A DNA stretch of 8,218 nt, from assembly GCA_025936195.1 (NCBI GenBank), contig JAICTW010000081.1:1-8218 (forward strand). Direction: 5' to 3'. The DNA comes from Flavisolibacter sp. (GTDB taxonomy: Bacteria; Bacteroidota; Bacteroidia; Chitinophagales; Chitinophagaceae). The notes beneath the pieces are model-generated. The model did no database searches and was not told the origin of the DNA. It saw only the letters and a program-made list of their open reading frames with translations. Below, piece by piece: positions 6,125 through 8,218 of the stretch (position 1 is the stretch's first letter; each line of letters starts with the position of its first letter). Both the position numbers and the translations under genes were made by a program.

Positions 6125-7933
6125 TTATTTTCTTATAGGTTCGTTCTCTTCCTTTGCAGGAAAATATTCCGACCATATATCCTTACTTGCCTGTTTGATC
6201 ATATCCCATGAATCAGGATCGCCGTGGAATATTGCCGAAGCAAAGTCTTTCATTTGTTCAAACGTTACATTCGGCGGCATTGGCGGAACAGAAGGATCGG
6301 TATATACATTTAGCACAACAGGCCTTTGAACAATCATTGCTGTATCCAGTGCATCCTTCACTTCACTTGCATGCTCGATGCGAATGCCTTCCAGTCCGAG
6401 CAATTTTGCATATTCATCATAAGCAAAATCAGGAACGTCCTGTGAGCCTTCAAACTTGGCATCACCCACCATGATCCTTTGTTCCCATGTTACCTGGTTC
6501 AAATCACGATTGTTTAAAACAAGAATGATCATTCTCGGATCTTTCCATCGCTTCCAGTATTTTGAAACGGTGATCAGTCCATTGATGCCGAGCATTTGCA
6601 TGGCGCCATCGCCAATCAATCCAATAGCTACACGATCGGGGTAAGCAAATTTTGCTGCAATGGTGTAAGGCATTCCGGGACACATAGTGGCAAGATTTCC
6701 GGAAAGAGAAGCTTTCATGCCGCTTCTGATCTTAAGGTCTCTTGCAAACCAAGATGCCGTAGAACCGCTGTCGGCAGAAAGAATACAGTTGTCCGGCAAT
6801 CGTTTCGATAATTCCCAATACACATATTGCGGATTGATAGGATCAGCATCTTTTTGTGCTCTTGCATCCAATATCTTCCACCATTTATCTACTTTGCCTT
6901 CAATTTCGTTTCTCCAGCTTCTGTCTTCTTTTCTTTTCAAATAAGGGATCAATGCACGAAGCGTTTCCTTGCTATCGCCCTGCAGATTTACATCCATCGG
7001 ATAACGAATGCCGAGCATCTTTCCTTCAATATCTATTTGCACAGCTTTGGCCTGTCCTTCTTTGGGAAGAAATTCGGAATAGGGAAAGCTGGAACCAACC
7101 ATTAACAATGTGTCGCAATCAGTCATCATATCCCAGCTTGGCGCCGTTCCCAATAAACCAATAGAACCGGTTACAAAGGGAAGATCATCGGGCAACACTT
7201 CTTTTCCCAACAAGGCTTTGGCTACACCACAACCAAGGAGGTCGGCCACTTCAATAATCTCTTCTTCGCAACCCTTTGCACCCTGACCAATCAGCATGGC
7301 TACTTTTTCTCCCTGGTTCAAAATGATGGCTGCTTTTTCCAGATCTTCTTCATGAGGAATAATGCGTGGTGCTCTATAACCTATGCTTGAATGAACAGAA
7401 CCATGTATTCGCTTTGGTTCTTCATAATCTAATTCCTGTACATCATTCGGAAAGATAATGCAGGTAACCGTTCGCCTTGCTAAAGCAATGCGGATAGCCC
7501 TGTCCACTAAATGTCTTGTTTGCGAAGGAACCATCGCCATGTGCACATACTCGCCGGCTACATCTTTAAACAAAGTGATGAGGTCCACTTCCTGTTGAAA
7601 GCTGCCTCCCATTGCCATTCTCGCCTGCTGGCCAACTATAGCTACAACAGGCTGGTGGTCCATTTTGGCATCATACAATCCATTGAGCAAATGAATAGCG
7701 CCTGGACCGGATGTAGCCATACATACACCAACTTCATCTGTAAATTTTGCATGCGCACAAGCCATGAACGCTGCCATTTCCTCGTGCCGTGTTTGAATAA
7801 AATCAATTTTATCCTGTGCCTTGCGAAGCGCAGACATAAATCCATTAATGCCATCTCCGGGAAAGCCAAAAATTCTTTTAATCCCCCATTCATGTAAACG
7901 ATCAATGGTGAACTCTGCAACAGTTTGTGCCAT
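6125..7933 (-). CDS. Thiamine-diphosphate-dependent pyruvate oxidase-like enzyme
   Basis: A 602-residue ThDP enzyme of the pyruvate oxidase/acetolactate synthase fold, close to the proteins annotated 'thiamine pyrophosphate-requiring protein' (B. subtilis YdaP type). Such enzymes decarboxylate 2-oxoacids; pyruvate oxidation to acetate with FAD is the likeliest activity but is inferred. Domain order: pyrimidine-binding domain (about 1-170) with TRHEEMAAF, where E51 is the cofactor-activating glutamate, and ATSGPGAIHLLNG (73-85); central domain (about 195-330, with IGQGAKG 215-221 and TGSIGLLG 255-262); pyrophosphate-binding domain (about 365-545) with GDGAM (441-445) and LNNRDLNQVTWEQR (473-486). 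The GDG-to-NN gap is 30 residues, a few more than the usual mid-twenties, through a YWKRWKDP insert that I recall as typical of this subfamily. Start ATG at 7933 lies in an AT-rich leader without a ribosome binding site. The length is slightly more than E. coli PoxB (572). Confidence 0.92.
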   Translation of the reverse strand: MAQTVAEFTIDRLHEWGIKRIFGFPGDGINGFMSALRKAQDKIDFIQTRHEEMAAFMACAHAKFTDEVGVCMATSGPGAIHLLNGLYDAKMDHQPVVAIVGQQARMAMGGSFQQEVDLITLFKDVAGEYVHMAMVPSQTRHLVDRAIRIALARRTVTCIIFPNDVQELDYEEPKRIHGSVHSSIGYRAPRIIPHEEDLEKAAIILNQGEKVAMLIGQGAKGCEEEIIEVADLLGCGVAKALLGKEVLPDDLPFVTGSIGLLGTAPSWDMMTDCDTLLMVGSSFPYSEFLPKEGQAKAVQIDIEGKMLGIRYPMDVNLQGDSKETLRALIPYLKRKEDRSWRNEIEGKVDKWWKILDARAQKDADPINPQYVYWELSKRLPDNCILSADSGSTASWFARDLKIRSGMKASLSGNLATMCPGMPYTIAAKFAYPDRVAIGLIGDGAMQMLGINGLITVSKYWKRWKDPRMIILVLNNRDLNQVTWEQRIMVGDAKFEGSQDVPDFAYDEYAKLLGLEGIRIEHASEVKDALDTAMIVQRPVVLNVYTDPSVPPMPPNVTFEQMKDFASAIFHGDPDSWDMIKQASKDIWSEYFPAKEENEPIRK

Positions 7934-7980
7934 AAAATTTTATTTTTTGAGTAGGTGAAGAATGTTAATGGCGACAGGTT

Positions 7981-8012
7981 CAAATAGAAGCACGGTATTG
8001 TCTTCAAATATC
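7981..8012 (-). promoter_or_regulatory. Candidate promoter of the ThDP enzyme gene
   Basis: On the minus strand TATTTGAA occurs twice, 24 bases apart (8010-8003 and 7986-7979). Taking the first TTTG (8008-8005) as the -33 element and TCTATTTG (7988-7981) as the -7 element gives a near match to the Bacteroidota TTTG / TAnnTTTG promoter. The spacer, at 16 bases, is shorter than the usual 19 or so. The implied leader is about 40 bases. Alternatively the repeated octamer is an operator. Confidence 0.25.
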
Positions 8013-8127
8013 AGACCATTGCCCAATTATTTGTGTGCTGAAGAGTCAACCCTGCGTTGGCTTTTCTTTTTATAAAATACTGCGCATGGTTTTTGAAACA
8101 ATTATTATGAATCATAAATCTTGTGTT

Positions 8128-8218
8128 ATGTTCAGTATGATTTTTTTCATTTTTGTGGCGCTTGTAGTGATCTTTGGTTTCATGGCCGTAAGGTGGAGAC
8201 ATAATAACAGAAGAAAGG
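8128..8218 (+). CDS. Start of a small membrane protein, cut by the right edge
   Basis: Thirty codons are open to the window end from ATG at 8128; a second in-frame ATG at 8137 is also possible. The peptide has one hydrophobic span (about residues 4-20, MIFFIFVALVVIFGFMA) followed by a strongly basic tail (RWRHNNRRK). This is the pattern of a single-pass membrane protein with its basic side in the cytoplasm. It diverges from the ThDP gene across a gap of about 194 bases. No ribosome binding site or family motif is visible, so no function can be given. The opposite-strand frame across the same bases is polar, His/Asn/Lys-rich and less protein-like. Confidence 0.45.
   Translation, partial: MFSMIFFIFVALVVIFGFMAVRWRHNNRRK

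Noticed and set aside
5761..6138. Plus-strand open frame of 125 codons across the gap before the mandelate racemase-like gene
   Set aside because: It is antisense to the start of a clear gene, is rich in Phe/Tyr/Ser, and shows no family motif; the crossed inverted repeat explains the sequence better.
7932..7943. Perfect palindrome ATAAAATTTTAT at the ThDP gene start
   Set aside because: Purely A/T, and such palindromes are common by chance in AT-rich leaders; no second copy or further symmetry supports a binding site.
8011..8202. Minus-strand 63-codon open frame at the right end
   Set aside because: Its peptide is His/Asn/Lys-rich with no hydrophobic core or motif, and it overlaps both the candidate ThDP promoter and the more plausible plus-strand membrane ORF.

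Overview
The window is 8.2 kb of moderately AT-rich chromosomal DNA. It most likely comes from a Bacteroidota bacterium, probably of the Chitinophagales/Sphingobacteriales kind. Three things point there: starts mostly without a Shine-Dalgarno sequence, AT-rich leaders, and intergenic repeats of types I recall from those genomes (a CCCTCTC/GAGAGGG palindrome followed by GGTGAGGC, and degenerate heptamer tandems). No rRNA, tRNA, CRISPR array, transposase or phage gene is visible.

Layout, right to left, because the five main genes all lie on the minus strand: a 602-residue thiamine-diphosphate (ThDP) enzyme of the pyruvate oxidase-like class (6125-7933); a 372-residue enolase-superfamily enzyme of the mandelate racemase subgroup (4852-5970); a 1077-residue fused FAD/Fe-S 2-hydroxyacid dehydrogenase (1403-4636); a 150-residue PPC/DUF296 protein (539-991); and a ZIP-family metal transporter cut by the left edge (1-542). 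At the right edge a plus-strand ORF starting at 8128 encodes the beginning of a small single-span membrane protein, divergent from the ThDP gene.

The three enzymes fit a theme of acid metabolism. Mandelate racemase-type enzymes abstract the alpha-proton of a carboxylate, often dehydrating sugar acids to 2-keto-3-deoxy acids. FAD/Fe-S enzymes of the GlcD-GlcF/YdiJ type oxidise 2-hydroxyacids to 2-oxoacids and pass electrons to a carrier. ThDP enzymes of this class decarboxylate 2-oxoacids. A shared pathway is inference only. The gaps between them (154 and 215 bp) hold structured repeats, so they may be separate transcripts. The PPC and ZIP genes overlap by an ATGA and are almost certainly co-translated.

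No wholly new system is evident. The most interesting details are the altered metal-site motifs in the ZIP transporter, a tail anchor and a repeat-derived linker in the FAD/Fe-S enzyme, a palindrome/heptamer repeat cluster at 4699-4827, and an unusual crossed inverted repeat at 6031-6102.
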